Assembly (NCBI GenBank): GCA_963281255.1
Contig: OY725498.1
Location: 2,480,001 to 2,544,000 of the forward strand
Source: Aphrocallistes beatrix
Lineage: Eukaryota; Porifera; Hexactinellida; Sceptrulophora; Aphrocallistidae
Direction of reading: 5' to 3'
DNA: 64,000 nucleotides
The notes below the pieces were generated by a model that saw nothing but the letters and a program-made list of their open reading frames with translations, had not been told where the DNA came from and searched no databases. Position 1 is the stretch's first letter, and each line of letters begins with the position of its first letter. Made by a program: the position numbers and the translations under genes. This document shows, in pieces, positions 55,229-64,000 of the stretch.

Positions 55229-55408
55229 CAGGTGTGTCAAACTCGAATCGGATAGCGGGCCAATTTCATAATTATCCTCAGCTCTTCCCAGGGCCATGAT
55301 AGAAATGAATAAATTTTAATTACTGATTCATTCAATTATAATATTTTTTTGCAACTGGATGGCGGGCCACCTCTGAGCAACCTGCGGGCCACCAGTTTGA
55401 CACGCCTG
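55229..55408. mobile_element. 180 bp hAT-type MITE with perfect 8 bp target duplication
   Basis: CAGGTGTGTCAAACTCG and CCAGTTTGACACGCCTG are inverted repeats with two mismatches. CTGTAGGA (55221-55228 and 55409-55416) flanks it exactly. No coding capacity; the inside contains GCGGGCCA blocks. Confidence 0.88.
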
Positions 55409-55977
55409 CTGTAGGATATTATTTTTCTAAAATGAACTATTTTTTTGACATAATTACTATATGTATGTACTACTTACCTTTGATCAAGTCGCAAGTCGTT
55501 ATTTTGACATTTAGGAATATGCATTGATCCATAGTTGCAGCAGTATATGTATTACTTGTAGTATGGCAATGTTAATGCTAAGATAATTATTCACAGGTTA
55601 TCGATAAATTTGTGTGTAAAAGAGAAACATATTTGAACGAAGGGTCGTTTTGACAGGTCGGTCGGGTCATGGCTACACAGCCAGGGCCGTCGAGAGCAGG
55701 AGTGGCCTCATGTCAAATCGCATTCGGGGCCCGAGTCAGATTACATAAGTGACCCCCTTGATTAAAATTGTAATACACATAAAGGCGTAGGCTCCGGTAG
55801 GGTTGGCAGGGCATTAGCCCTACCAGTAATTTATCGAGAATTAGTATCTCGATTGCAAGCTGTCCAATTATCCATCAATATAACTTCTGTCTTTCCAAAT
55901 ACATTAGATATTTATTCGAAATTGTAATTTATCGAGTTAACTAATATAGCTGGCTATAAAGAGGTAATAAGTATATA

Positions 55978-56120
55978 CACTAACCAAAACATTATTTGAA
56001 CAATTGATTATTTACATACCAATAGTGCTAAAATTAGTCTTAGAAGAAGATTTCTAATCTATTCATTCCCAAAGTTTTCAAATTATTAATTAGTGCCGCT
56101 GTGTGCTACATATGCCATTT
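55978..56120 (+). mobile_element. Mariner-type element, left-end fragment
   Basis: After TATA, CACTAACCAAAACATTATTT, CATACCAATAGTGCTAAAAT and GAAGATTTCTAA follow the order of the MITE at 27146 and the fragment at 50754. No right end. Confidence 0.45.
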
Positions 56121-56151
56121 TTAACCATAGACTCCTTTAACTAAGGACTGG

Positions 56152-56322
56152 AGGGTCTCATACTCGGGTCCTGTAACTTGAGTCTATTGCCTATCACTAT
56201 AGTCGTTATTTCGGTGAGAAATGTATTATTGTTGAATAGGAAGAGTCGCATATGGTGAATTCATTGGTCACGTTGTACTTGAAATATGTGTGGTTCTTGA
56301 GTTTTGCGGTTTTCACACCTTT
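56152..56322 (+). repeat. Left arm of an inverted repeat pair around the gypsy element
   Basis: From TCTCATACTCGGGTCCTGTA to GCGGTTTTCACACC it is ~90% identical to the reverse complement of 62009-62183. A third, shorter relative starts at about 61830. Confidence 0.8.
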
Positions 56323-56426
56323 CTTGTACATAATGTCTTTTTTTGTACACAATGCCTATAATTTGCATGACCAGGCTAAAATGCGTTGCCGCTTTCATTT
56401 TGCTGAGCTATTATCCTTTGTAGATG

Positions 56427-56606
56427 TGTTATGATTTCGTCTGCCTAATTATAACTATATCTACGAATGTATAGTGTAATAACAATAGAAATAATATGAT
56501 GAGAAATACTAAAATTGTACGCATACAATGTCTCTATGATCATATTACCTAACGCTGGATCTAATCCAACGAAGTATGGGTAACTAATAATGACAGTTCC
56601 TTAACA
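56427..56606 (-). repeat. 3' LTR of the gypsy element
   Basis: 180 bp; TGTTA...TAACA ends; same sequence as 61105-61284. It lies downstream of the gag-pol gene on the minus strand. Confidence 0.93.
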
Positions 56607-56619
56607 TCACCCCCGTTCG

Positions 56620-56930
56620 TTAAGTCTTCGGATTTCCTTTTTCCAAAGTTAGGGTAGTCTTCTCCCTCATATTTGGTGTAATTTTGTTCCATGAAATAAA
56701 GTCTCCATAGTACTCTCTAGGTCGGCGTATCCTGCTTGGATATCTTCTCCCCGAAACTCTTTCGCTACTCATGTCGACTTCATCTTCCCCATGATCCTGC
56801 GACATCGTAACTTCATCTGATACTTGACGATCGTCTTGCGACTCGCTAAATAATGATTTTGCATCATTTCGTGTGGGAGAGTCTATTTCTCCTCTCCCTC
56901 TGTGACCATACTTTGGTCCAGTAATTCGGC
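56620..56930 (-). CDS. C-terminal tail frame of the gypsy polyprotein, out of frame with gag-pol
   Basis: The gag-pol stop is at 56883. An overlapping minus-strand frame, open from about 56930 to 56620, encodes an acidic stretch with SLFSESQDDRQVSDE and ends with GRRYPSRIRRPREYYGDFI. The motif RYPSR.RRPPERYGDF is the usual extreme C-terminus of related gypsy polyproteins. So this is probably the natural tail displaced by one indel, or reached by frameshifting; an independent protein is less likely. With identical LTRs, an old decay explanation is weak. Confidence 0.55.
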
Positions 56931-59900
56931 TAATTCCTCCCGTGCTGGGGCGTCTTCGCTGATGTCATCCTCGTTATCGAAATGCCTGTCTCCTGCCGTC
57001 TCGCGAGGAATGCTAACAGTCAATTCTGTTTCTCTTCCATAGCGCTTACAACGATCTAAGTGGACCCATTTTTCTTTTGGCCTAGTATTGATTTTAACGT
57101 TCGGACCTCTGCGTTCTAACACTGCATAGGGACCGTGGAATCTGAGTTCGAGGGAATCCTTTCTGGCATCATTTCGTAGCAGCACTAGGTCTCCTCGTTC
57201 TATCGTTGATTCGCACTTCCCTGCATTATATCGATTCTTTGCCCTTTCCCTGCTCTGCTGGATATTCTCACGCGCAATTTCTTGTAGTTCGTTCTGCTTT
57301 TTCCTTAAGGTTGATAAGTACTCCCCATGGGTATTACACTCTGAAGGCTGCATATTTTGACACCACAGGTCGATTGGGGAATGCGGTTGGCGTCCATAAG
57401 TTAGCATGAAAGGCGAAACTTTACTGGAGGCGTTAATCATGGAGTTGCAATGGAAGGATACTTCAGGCAACAAACGCGGCCACGCACATTTCGACATCTT
57501 CCTATCGAGTAGGAGGCAGAGGATCACCTGTTTGACAAAACCGACGTTGCGCTCGGCCATACCGTCACATTGCGGATGGTACGGCGTTGTGTGTTTCTTA
57601 CTGACATCTAGAGTCCTGCAGAATGTACGGAATTCCCCACCATCTAGTTGTGATCCCTGATCTGTAAGGATAAGTCTAGGAACTCCGTGGCCGCGGTAGA
57701 TCCAACCTTGTTCAAAGGCGGTCACTACACTTTCACAGGTCTGATCATGTAGAGGCATTATTTCAATCAAACGGGAAAATAAATCCACCATTAGTAGAAA
57801 ATATCTATATTCCCCATCCCCCCATGGAAGAGTGCCGATGTCGACTCCAACAGCGGCTCCGGGGTAATCTTGCTCCAACGAGAACAGCTCCATCGGCGAC
57901 TTGGGTGAATTGGAAGGTTTGGCTTGGTGGCAGATCAAGCAATCCTGACAAAACAATTTCGCGTCGCGCCTCAATTTAATCCAAAAATAACTACGTTTCA
58001 ATGCCTGAATTGTTCCCGCTATCCCGAAGTGGCCTTCGGAATGGACGATTTCGAGAATTTCCCGTTGCAATACTTTGGGGACGACGAGCCTCTCTTCAAA
58101 AAATAACAACCCGTCTCTTAGTCTCAACCTATTTGACACCCTCTTCAACTTCCCTTGGGTTACCTGTCCTGTCGCTCTTAACTGTATTTTAGCTTCTCGT
58201 ATTACCGGATCCTCACTCTGACCATAAGCAATCCGCGCTCCTACCTGGTTGGGGAGGTCAACCACGTACAAATGTTCCTCGAATGTATGTTCCTGATTTA
58301 CCTCGTCATCGTAAACCAGGTGGCGATTACGGCTAAGATAGTCCGCTGTAATATTGTCCCGTCCGGGCCGATATTTGATCACATATGGTAGTTCCTCTAA
58401 TTCTAAAATCCACCTGGCATACGTATGTCTGGGGTCCCTCTGAGCTCGCAGCCATTGTAAAGGATGGTGATCGGAGAGGAAAACTACTTGAGATGCAGCC
58501 TTGAGATAGACTAGCCACTTCCTCGCTGCCGATACCAGTGCCCATGCTTCTAATTGCGTAGCTCCGTAATTCCTTTGGGTCGAGTTGAGAGATGAAGAAA
58601 AATAGGAAATTGGTCGGAGTTTGTTAGTACGTTTGTCCAACTGAGACAAAACTGCTGCGATTCCTTGAGAACTTCCATCAGCTTCGACATAAAATTCCTT
58701 TCCCCAGTTTGGAAATGCCAAGCATACAGGCTCGGTGATTAATGCCTTACGTAAACTGGAGAACGCTCCCTCTTGACAAGCACCCCATTCCCAAGCTGCT
58801 CCCTTGTGCGTCAATAGATTTAAGGGGGCCGCTCTTTCTGCTAGTTGGGGGATGTAATCTCTATAATAATTCAAAGTCCCTAAGAATCGTTGAAGCTCTG
58901 AAACTGACTCCGGCCGAGGAAAGTTCTTTAGCTTTCCTGTATATGACTCTATTGGCTCCCTGCCCTTATTCGAGATATGATGGCCCAAGAACTCTCCTTC
59001 CGAATATCCTATATGACATTTCGATCTTTTCAGTTGAATTCCTGCCTTTTCTAAGGTCTGGAAAGCCTGTCGCAAATTTTGAGTGTGCTCTTCGAAAGTC
59101 CTCGAGTAGATAAGAATATCGTCGATGTAGCTCTCGCATCGGTCTACACGTTCGAGTGTTTGATCCATCAACCTTTGAAACGTCGCCCCGGAATTTATCA
59201 TCCCGAATGGCATCACTAGCATCTCGAATTTCCCCCTTGGGGTGTGAAAGGCAGTTTTCTCAATATCAGTCTCTCGCATCGGATCGCACCAGTAAGCTGA
59301 TGCGACGTCTAAGAATGTAAAATACTTACTCCCGTCTAGTTTATCCAATATCGTGAGGGGGTTGGGAAGTCCATATGTGTCTTTCTTTGTAATCGCGTTA
59401 AGTTTCCTATAATCGATAGCGAACCTTAGTGTGCCATCTTTCTTGCGCACGAGTACGACGTCGCTTGCCCATTGCGAGCTTGAAGGACGACAAATTCCGT
59501 TTTTGCACATCTCTTCTGCCTGTTCTGCTACTGTCTTCTCCCATGCCGGTGGCATCCTCTTTGGACGCACTTGAATTGGTGTCGACGCTTCTAAATCCAG
59601 GTAATGTTGTATTCCCGTTTTTATTCTCTTTGGTTTCTTAGGATCCTTGGCAAACAGATCTGTAAATTCCCTTAACAGCGCACTTATTGTCTGGCTCTCA
59701 CTCGATGGTAGCTTAGGGTTGATCAATTCCTTCTCTTTCGTAGGCTCACCTAGTTCCAATACTTCTTCATCGGCGATCCTGGCTCTGGATAAGGCATTGG
59801 AACCGCTTAGCATCGTCTGGGCTGGCTGCCAATCGTTACCCAGGCGAATTCGGCCTCCCTTCCAATCAAAGGTCACTGTATCGAACTTTTCCATAAACTG

Positions 59901-61073
59901 TCGACCCAACAAGAGTGTACGTTCCTCACTATCCAATACGCGTAACCTTTGGGTCACAGGTCTCTCGTTGCCAACCTGTATAAGCGTATCTACGTATCCT
60001 AGTACTTGGACGGGCGAGCTACATAGTCCGTACACCTCGCTAGGTGCACGTACCAATTCGCTTCCTAACTTGAGTTCTGCAAGCGTATTACGATCGATAA
60101 CGCAAGGTTTGGCGCCAGTGTCTAACATAGCAGTGACATTACAAGTGCCCATCTTTACCTGTAAGGTTACTGCCTCTTCGTTCGAGTTAACGGGGAAAGC
60201 CTCTTCGCGCTTGAAATTTCTGTCGTTTCTGTCGTACCTGCGCGATGCCTTCGGGCATTTACTGGTCCAATGCCCCTTATTCCCACAATTTCCGCAAGGA
60301 CGCTCGGGACAATACCTCCACCCATGCCCAAACTTACCACAGGTGAAACAGCCCGTGTTCTGGGATATTTGGCCAGGTCTTGTCTTTCTAGTGACTCTAT
60401 CATCGTATGTACTAGTCTTTCTGTGGAATCTATCGCTCTGACGGAACGTGTTTACTTTCGCGGGATCCTTCGTTAATTCTTCAGTACCGCTCTCTTCACT
60501 CTCCGAGTTTGAGGTTTTGACTCGTATTACTCTCTCTGGTCCGGAATCGCGGTAGCCCCGATCCATTGAAATCCCTTTCTCGTTGAACCACTCACGTAGC
60601 TTAACAGCGAATTGTGTTCCTTGTCCGTCTCCCATATCTTCTGGCTTTTCGGTTAACCACTCCTTTGCTTTCTGGTATACTTCTTTTGGAAGTTGTGTAG
60701 TCATGAAAACGCAAGCGAGTTTAACGCTCAACTTGGCCTTCACTGCCACTTCCAGGTATCTCGCAAAAAAATTGTAAACTAGTTCTCCAGATGGCCAGGT
60801 CATACATCGGAATCTGTTTGCGGCTTCAAATGGATCAATCGAAGGATCAAGACTTTCCTTCAGTACCTTAAATGCCGCATCTAGTGTGGTCTTCCTGATT
60901 GCGGTCAACACAACTCGATCTTCTAGTTTGCCCCTGTTGATATAGGCCGGCAGTAACCGTATTGCTGCGGGTTCTTCTAGGGCGGAAACACTGGCTCGAA
61001 ACTTGGGTTCCCATTCTTCAATCCTTTGGGTAGGTAAGAGTGGTGGGATTGCGACTGTAAGAGGAGTAGCCAT
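56883..61073 (-). CDS. Ty3/gypsy Gag-Pol polyprotein, intact 1396 aa
   Basis: Encodes the structural and enzymatic proteins of the retrotransposon. Residues ~1-235 are Gag-like, then two zinc knuckles at ~241-272 (CFTCGKFGHGWRYC and CGNCGNKGHWTSKC). The aspartic protease has MLDTGAKPCVID (~314). The reverse transcriptase has TFLDVASAYWCDP (~590) and YIDDILIYS (~648). RNase H has YVEADGSSQG (~797). The integrase has HFGIAGTIQALKRSYFW with CQDCLICHQAK (~1011-1050), and the catalytic D, D, E lie in VGVDIGTLP (~1079), LTDQGSQLD (~1137) and DGMAERNVGF (~1171). A GPY-type module (FHGPYAVLERRGPNVKI, ~1311) follows; there is no chromodomain. Gag and Pol are one frame, without a frameshift. All catalytic residues I can check are present. 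The start is the first ATG, 31 bp after the LTR. Confidence 0.93.
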   Translation of the reverse strand: MATPLTVAIPPLLPTQRIEEWEPKFRASVSALEEPAAIRLLPAYINRGKLEDRVVLTAIRKTTLDAAFKVLKESLDPSIDPFEAANRFRCMTWPSGELVYNFFARYLEVAVKAKLSVKLACVFMTTQLPKEVYQKAKEWLTEKPEDMGDGQGTQFAVKLREWFNEKGISMDRGYRDSGPERVIRVKTSNSESEESGTEELTKDPAKVNTFRQSDRFHRKTSTYDDRVTRKTRPGQISQNTGCFTCGKFGHGWRYCPERPCGNCGNKGHWTSKCPKASRRYDRNDRNFKREEAFPVNSNEEAVTLQVKMGTCNVTAMLDTGAKPCVIDRNTLAELKLGSELVRAPSEVYGLCSSPVQVLGYVDTLIQVGNERPVTQRLRVLDSEERTLLLGRQFMEKFDTVTFDWKGGRIRLGNDWQPAQTMLSGSNALSRARIADEEVLELGEPTKEKELINPKLPSSESQTISALLREFTDLFAKDPKKPKRIKTGIQHYLDLEASTPIQVRPKRMPPAWEKTVAEQAEEMCKNGICRPSSSQWASDVVLVRKKDGTLRFAIDYRKLNAITKKDTYGLPNPLTILDKLDGSKYFTFLDVASAYWCDPMRETDIEKTAFHTPRGKFEMLVMPFGMINSGATFQRLMDQTLERVDRCESYIDDILIYSRTFEEHTQNLRQAFQTLEKAGIQLKRSKCHIGYSEGEFLGHHISNKGREPIESYTGKLKNFPRPESVSELQRFLGTLNYYRDYIPQLAERAAPLNLLTHKGAAWEWGACQEGAFSSLRKALITEPVCLAFPNWGKEFYVEADGSSQGIAAVLSQLDKRTNKLRPISYFSSSLNSTQRNYGATQLEAWALVSAARKWLVYLKAASQVVFLSDHHPLQWLRAQRDPRHTYARWILELEELPYVIKYRPGRDNITADYLSRNRHLVYDDEVNQEHTFEEHLYVVDLPNQVGARIAYGQSEDPVIREAKIQLRATGQVTQGKLKRVSNRLRLRDGLLFFEERLVVPKVLQREILEIVHSEGHFGIAGTIQALKRSYFWIKLRRDAKLFCQDCLICHQAKPSNSPKSPMELFSLEQDYPGAAVGVDIGTLPWGDGEYRYFLLMVDLFSRLIEIMPLHDQTCESVVTAFEQGWIYRGHGVPRLILTDQGSQLDGGEFRTFCRTLDVSKKHTTPYHPQCDGMAERNVGFVKQVILCLLLDRKMSKCAWPRLLPEVSFHCNSMINASSKVSPFMLTYGRQPHSPIDLWCQNMQPSECNTHGEYLSTLRKKQNELQEIARENIQQSRERAKNRYNAGKCESTIERGDLVLLRNDARKDSLELRFHGPYAVLERRGPNVKINTRPKEKWVHLDRCKRYGRETELTVSIPRETAGDRHFDNEDDISEDAPAREELAELLDQSMVTEGEEK

Positions 61074-61104
61074 CAGGTAGGTATAATGTATATTTTAGTA
61101 TTTA

Positions 61105-61284
61105 TGTTATGATTTCGTCTGCCTAATTATAACTATATCTACGAATGTATAGTGTAATAACAATAGAAATAATATGATGAGAAATACTAAAATTGTACGC
61201 ATACAATGTCTCTATGATCATATTACCTAACGCTGGATCTAATCCAACGAAGTATGGGTAACTAATAATGACAGTTCCTTAACA
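61105..61284 (-). repeat. 5' LTR of the gypsy element
   Basis: 180 bp, upstream of gag-pol on the minus strand; would contain the promoter. Same sequence as the LTR at 56427-56606. Confidence 0.93.
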
Positions 61285-62599
61285 GATGTACCTTTAGCAG
61301 GTAGTAAGGCGGCATGTACTACTTTAGCTAACATTCTATTGAAAGCTCATGTCCTCAATGGAAGTGAAAAAGAATAGTCTTTGGGATGTCCCAGGAGGCA
61401 AGCCAAGCTCTCCAACTAATGATAGCATATACAACGTTGTAATAGACAGTGTTGTGATATACATATAATGTTTATGTAATTATATGTAGGACAATAAATA
61501 TCAAATTTGGGCTCATATACACTACTGCGTCTCATTACAATCAGTCATATCTCACCGTTTATTAGTTAGACAGATAAAATGGGCAAACACTAGCAAAATT
61601 CACCCATTTAACCTTGAAATATGACCTTTGGACCTTTAAGATGACACCAGGCAGTATTGAAAATTGCGCTATTGAACTCGCCGTCCTCAAAATCTCCTAT
61701 ATGGACCCGAGATCGTGTCTCTAGCCCTTCTGGAAGTCATTTTAGCCCAGGACTCCAGTTAATCCTTCAGACTCAAATTACAAACCCCGAGCATGGGAGG
61801 CTTCAGTCCTTCTCTAAAGAATTCTATAATATGACCATATATGGAGGTGTGAAAACCGCAAAAATAAAAACAAAACTAGGCGCATTTAGGATAAGTCGAT
61901 ATGCTCAATTGATTCTTTATAAATGACTTCCTATTCAATAAATAATACATTTCCCATGTCTAACGCTAACCAATTCCAAGTTATCAACATTATTACCATA
62001 TATGGAAAGGTGTGAAAACCGCAAAACTCAAGAACCACAAATATTTCAAGTATTCCAATGTGACCAATGAATTCACCATATGCAACTTCCTATTCAACAA
62101 TAATACATTTCTCATCGAAATAACGACTAGTTATAGTGATAGGCCATAGACTCAAGTTACAAGACCCGAGTATGAGACCTGTTGCGTGAGATTTCCACAC
62201 CCGTGAGATTCTTACACCCTTATATTAGTAAACCAGGGAAATTATAGTAGCGTGAGATTCTTACACTCTTCAATTGATAATGCAGGAATATCTTCGTAGA
62301 TTTACATCCCCCACACTCAAATAAAACTTAGGCAATGCTAATAATATTCAATACTCTCTATTTCCTGACATTGAATGATGTTCGCAACTGTTTCATTAAC
62401 AATGCCTTCCTCTTTACCATAGCTTAAATTATTCACGAAAATACTATGTTCCTATTCACAGTAGATTTAAGATGTTTGTTTTGATACCAATTGCGTCTCT
62501 CTTCTATATGATATCCTGAGATCAAGAGTCACCATATAATTATGTTCTCATTCCTTTGATATTATGGTTTCAAGTGTTTCAACTAATATTTATTTTTAG
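61285..62599. other. Repeat relics; no gene recognised
   Basis: Includes the right arm of the inverted pair (62009-62183) and a shorter relative at about 61830-61960 (ATATATGGAGGTGTGAAAAC). 62185-62275 has three copies of CGTGAGATT(C/T)(T/C)TACAC-type motifs. Nothing coding was recognised. Confidence 0.5.
62009..62183 (-). repeat. Right arm of an inverted repeat pair around the gypsy element
   Basis: The reverse complement matches 56152-56322 with few substitutions and a few small indels. The arms are about 5.7 kb apart, of which 4.86 kb is the gypsy insertion. Confidence 0.8.
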
Positions 62600-62660
62600 C
62601 TTCATGTTTGGTGATGTCCTTGTTGATGAATCTGGATTAAAGTTTGTTTATAAATCTTAA
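62600..62660 (+). CDS. tmem14: Candidate terminal exon of the TMEM14-type gene
   Basis: TATTTTTAG precedes 62600, and the first base completes the split codon of exon 3 to AGC (Ser). The frame then reads SFMFGDVLVDESGLKFVYKS and stops at 62658-62660. Joined to exon 3 the last hydrophobic segment becomes FIALISFMFGDVLV, a reasonable fourth helix beginning with Ser, as in human TMEM14 (GASLLMVAKVGV). An AATAAA lies about 540 bp downstream (near 63200). Other phase-compatible acceptors exist (40112, 49006, 51315) but give hydrophilic tails. It would make intron 3 about 35.7 kb. Weak similarity keeps confidence low. Confidence 0.35.
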
Positions 62661-62689
62661 ATTTTAAACATGCAGCCATGAATGGGATA

Positions 62690-63067
62690 CAGACTTTTCG
62701 TGACAGGACTTTTCGTGACGAGACATTTCGTGACGGACATTTCTTGACAAGACTTTTCGTGACAGGGACATTTCGTGACAAGATGGATACACCTATATTC
62801 TATAATTGTTGTGGTAAGGCGAAGTCATGATAATTATCTGTGAAGATAAAATAGTGATATACGAAAAGTCTGTATCCCAGAAAGAATGCACAAAATTTCC
62901 AATTGTCTCTCACTAATTTATATGACACTGATAATGTAGGTGCAATATGTATTTTATCTTCACAGATAATTATCATGACTTCGCCTTACCACAACAATTA
63001 TAGAATATAAGTGTACCCATCTTGTCACGAAATGTCCATTACGAAATGTATCGTCACGAAAAGTCTG
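62690..63067. mobile_element. 378 bp inverted-repeat element with TTTCGTGAC subterminal repeats
   Basis: CAGACTTTTCGTGAC at the left and its reverse complement at the right, each next to TA (62688-62689, 63068-63069). The left arm carries five further TTTCGTGAC-type repeats; the right arm has three in inverse orientation. The arms extend ~150 bp inward (GTGGTAAGGCGAAGTCATGA and its complement). An extra internal right terminus (GAAAAGTCTGTATCC, 62859) suggests a shorter element inside or a partial duplication. Confidence 0.75.
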
Positions 63068-63351
63068 TATACAATGACTCTGCCCTTAAAAATGATGCTA
63101 ACATTGTCTACTTCCAAGGCATGTAACGCTAATTTCTTTAAGAACTAATAGCCAAATGTCTAGAATTGATGACTAAAATATAAATAATAATTTAGTTCGA
63201 ATAAAAGTAACATTCAAACATTACGAAAGTATAGATAAATATTACTAAAAGTCTCTGTGCATTATTCTTCTGTACATGTACATCTCGGTTTCTTCAGACT
63301 TAGGTTTACAGAGCAGTGTGCATTCACCAATTAGTGCTTAATTTTAGATGT

Positions 63352-63810
63352 GATGGCCTCCTCCTCCCCCACTAGCCATCCCGTTCCTCTCCAGTGAATA
63401 GATTTACAAGGAGTGCGATGCGAGTAAACAGTGATTTGGTATAATTGTGATGGCCTCCTCCTCCCCCACTAGCCATCCCGTTCCTCTCCAGCGATAGATT
63501 TACAAGGAGTGCGATGCGAGTAAATAGTAATTTAATTGAAAATGATGGCCTCCTCCTCCAAGGCTGTGGTTAGCAAATATTTATTGGTGTGGCTAAGTGG
63601 CGTTTCCAGAATTGAAATTAGTCGGGATGAGAGCATGAATTCCCATTCTGGTGCGGTGGACAAAAATATTTGTGCGACAGCCACCGCACCTACCACACTT
63701 GCTCCTACGGCCTTGCTTCTCCCCCACTAGCCATCCTGTTCCACTCCAACGATAATTGTTTATAAGGGTTGCGATGCGAATATGTAGTAACGTATAAAAG
63801 TGATCGTCGC
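63352..63810. repeat. ~95 bp tandem repeat, 2 good and 2 broken units
   Basis: Units begin GATGGCCTCCTCCTCCCCCA, contain CTAGCCATCCCGTTCCTCTC and end near GGAGTGCGATGCGAGTAAA. Two full units start at 63352 and 63448. A third (63543) is interrupted after 20 bp by about 170 bp of other sequence, then the unit resumes at 63717 in a diverged form. The minus frame over the insert has KCGRCGGCR, but no domain can be assigned. Confidence 0.75.
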
Positions 63811-64000
63811 CTCGTCTAAACAAGTTATCCCGCTCCGTTTGGGATGCCAATCCAATCCACTCAAATTTTATAGAATCACTAATTTCTAACGCTCGAAATT
63901 TTACCATGAAAGAGAATTACTATTGTCGACAGTTAAAAAAAGTCATTTTTCGTTTGAATTATATTCATTCATTTCTAGAATAGCCTGATTAAGTGCCTGT

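Larger units (their letters stand above)
56427..61284 (-). mobile_element. Complete Ty3/gypsy LTR retrotransposon, 4858 bp
   Basis: Two 180 bp LTRs (56427-56606 and 61105-61284), read here as TGTTATGATTTCG...CCTTAACA, are identical as far as I can compare them. GATG flanks both ends (56423-56426, 61285-61288), a 4 bp target duplication. One long gag-pol frame on the minus strand fills the inside. Identical LTRs and an open frame indicate a very recent insertion. The leader between the 5' LTR and the gag start is only 31 bp and lacks a canonical TGG primer-binding site. A purine tract (GGGGGTGA) borders the 3' LTR. Confidence 0.93.

Noticed and set aside
59647-60441. 264-codon plus-strand frame inside the gypsy element
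   Set aside because: It is antisense to the zinc-knuckle and protease region of gag-pol, which has clear conserved motifs on the other strand.
63593-63907. Minus-strand 104-codon frame with KCGRCGGCR, reminiscent of a CXXC zinc finger
   Set aside because: Only one short cysteine cluster is present, the spacing does not follow the family, and the frame runs across a tandem repeat.

Overview
This is a metazoan (probably invertebrate) genomic scaffold: roughly two-thirds A+T, spliced exons with GT/AG borders, a 200-base run of N (39680-39879) and an extreme density of eukaryotic transposable elements. I cannot name the species. Nothing here looks bacterial, and there is no operon structure or CRISPR array.

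The only host gene I can support is a TMEM14-type small membrane protein on the + strand. Exon 1 (2868-2955), exon 2 (26616-26717) and exon 3 (26780-26867) join in phase and encode three hydrophobic segments in the family order. Introns 1 and 3 are very long. A phase-compatible terminal exon at 62600-62660 is plausible but unproven. If it is right, almost the whole window is one gene whose introns are filled with transposons.

Layout. 1-2690: nested copies of a ~1.2 kb TTAA-targeting non-autonomous transposon. 2764-2955: possible promoter and exon 1. 3-6 kb: pogo-type and hAT-type MITEs and a 1 kb foldback element. 7-10.3 kb: a decayed integrase gene split by a 2.1 kb Tigger/pogo element. 13-23 kb: Helitron-like repeats, two tRNA-derived SINEs, a piggyBac-type MITE and hAT remnants. 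23-24.7 kb: a broken KRBA2/GIN-like integrase gene. 26.6-29 kb: exons 2-3, then a Tc1/mariner MITE and an intact Tc1-like element. 30-35 kb: more Helitron-like copies and a mariner fragment. 35.2-39.5 kb: a degenerate CR1/L2-like LINE between two ~520 bp direct repeats. 40.4-41.4 kb: a foldback element with minisatellite arms. 42-48.5 kb: more TTAA elements (one inserted in another) and a 2.4 kb hAT element with an 8 bp target duplication. 49-55.5 kb: G-rich repeats, a deleted Mutator/PHD-type transposase, an integrase tail and small MITEs. 56.4-61.3 kb: a structurally complete Ty3/gypsy retrotransposon with identical LTRs. 62-64 kb: the candidate last exon, a TIR element and ~97 bp tandem repeats.

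The main repeat family, called HLE here, occurs in about 15 full or partial copies. It starts TCCTTACTATTAAAACTCGA, carries a TA microsatellite and TGACGTCA/TGAGTCA motifs, and ends in three consecutive hairpins and CTTG. The elements apparently able to move today are the Tc1-like element (27654-29021) and the gypsy element (56427-61284); most others are decayed or non-autonomous.
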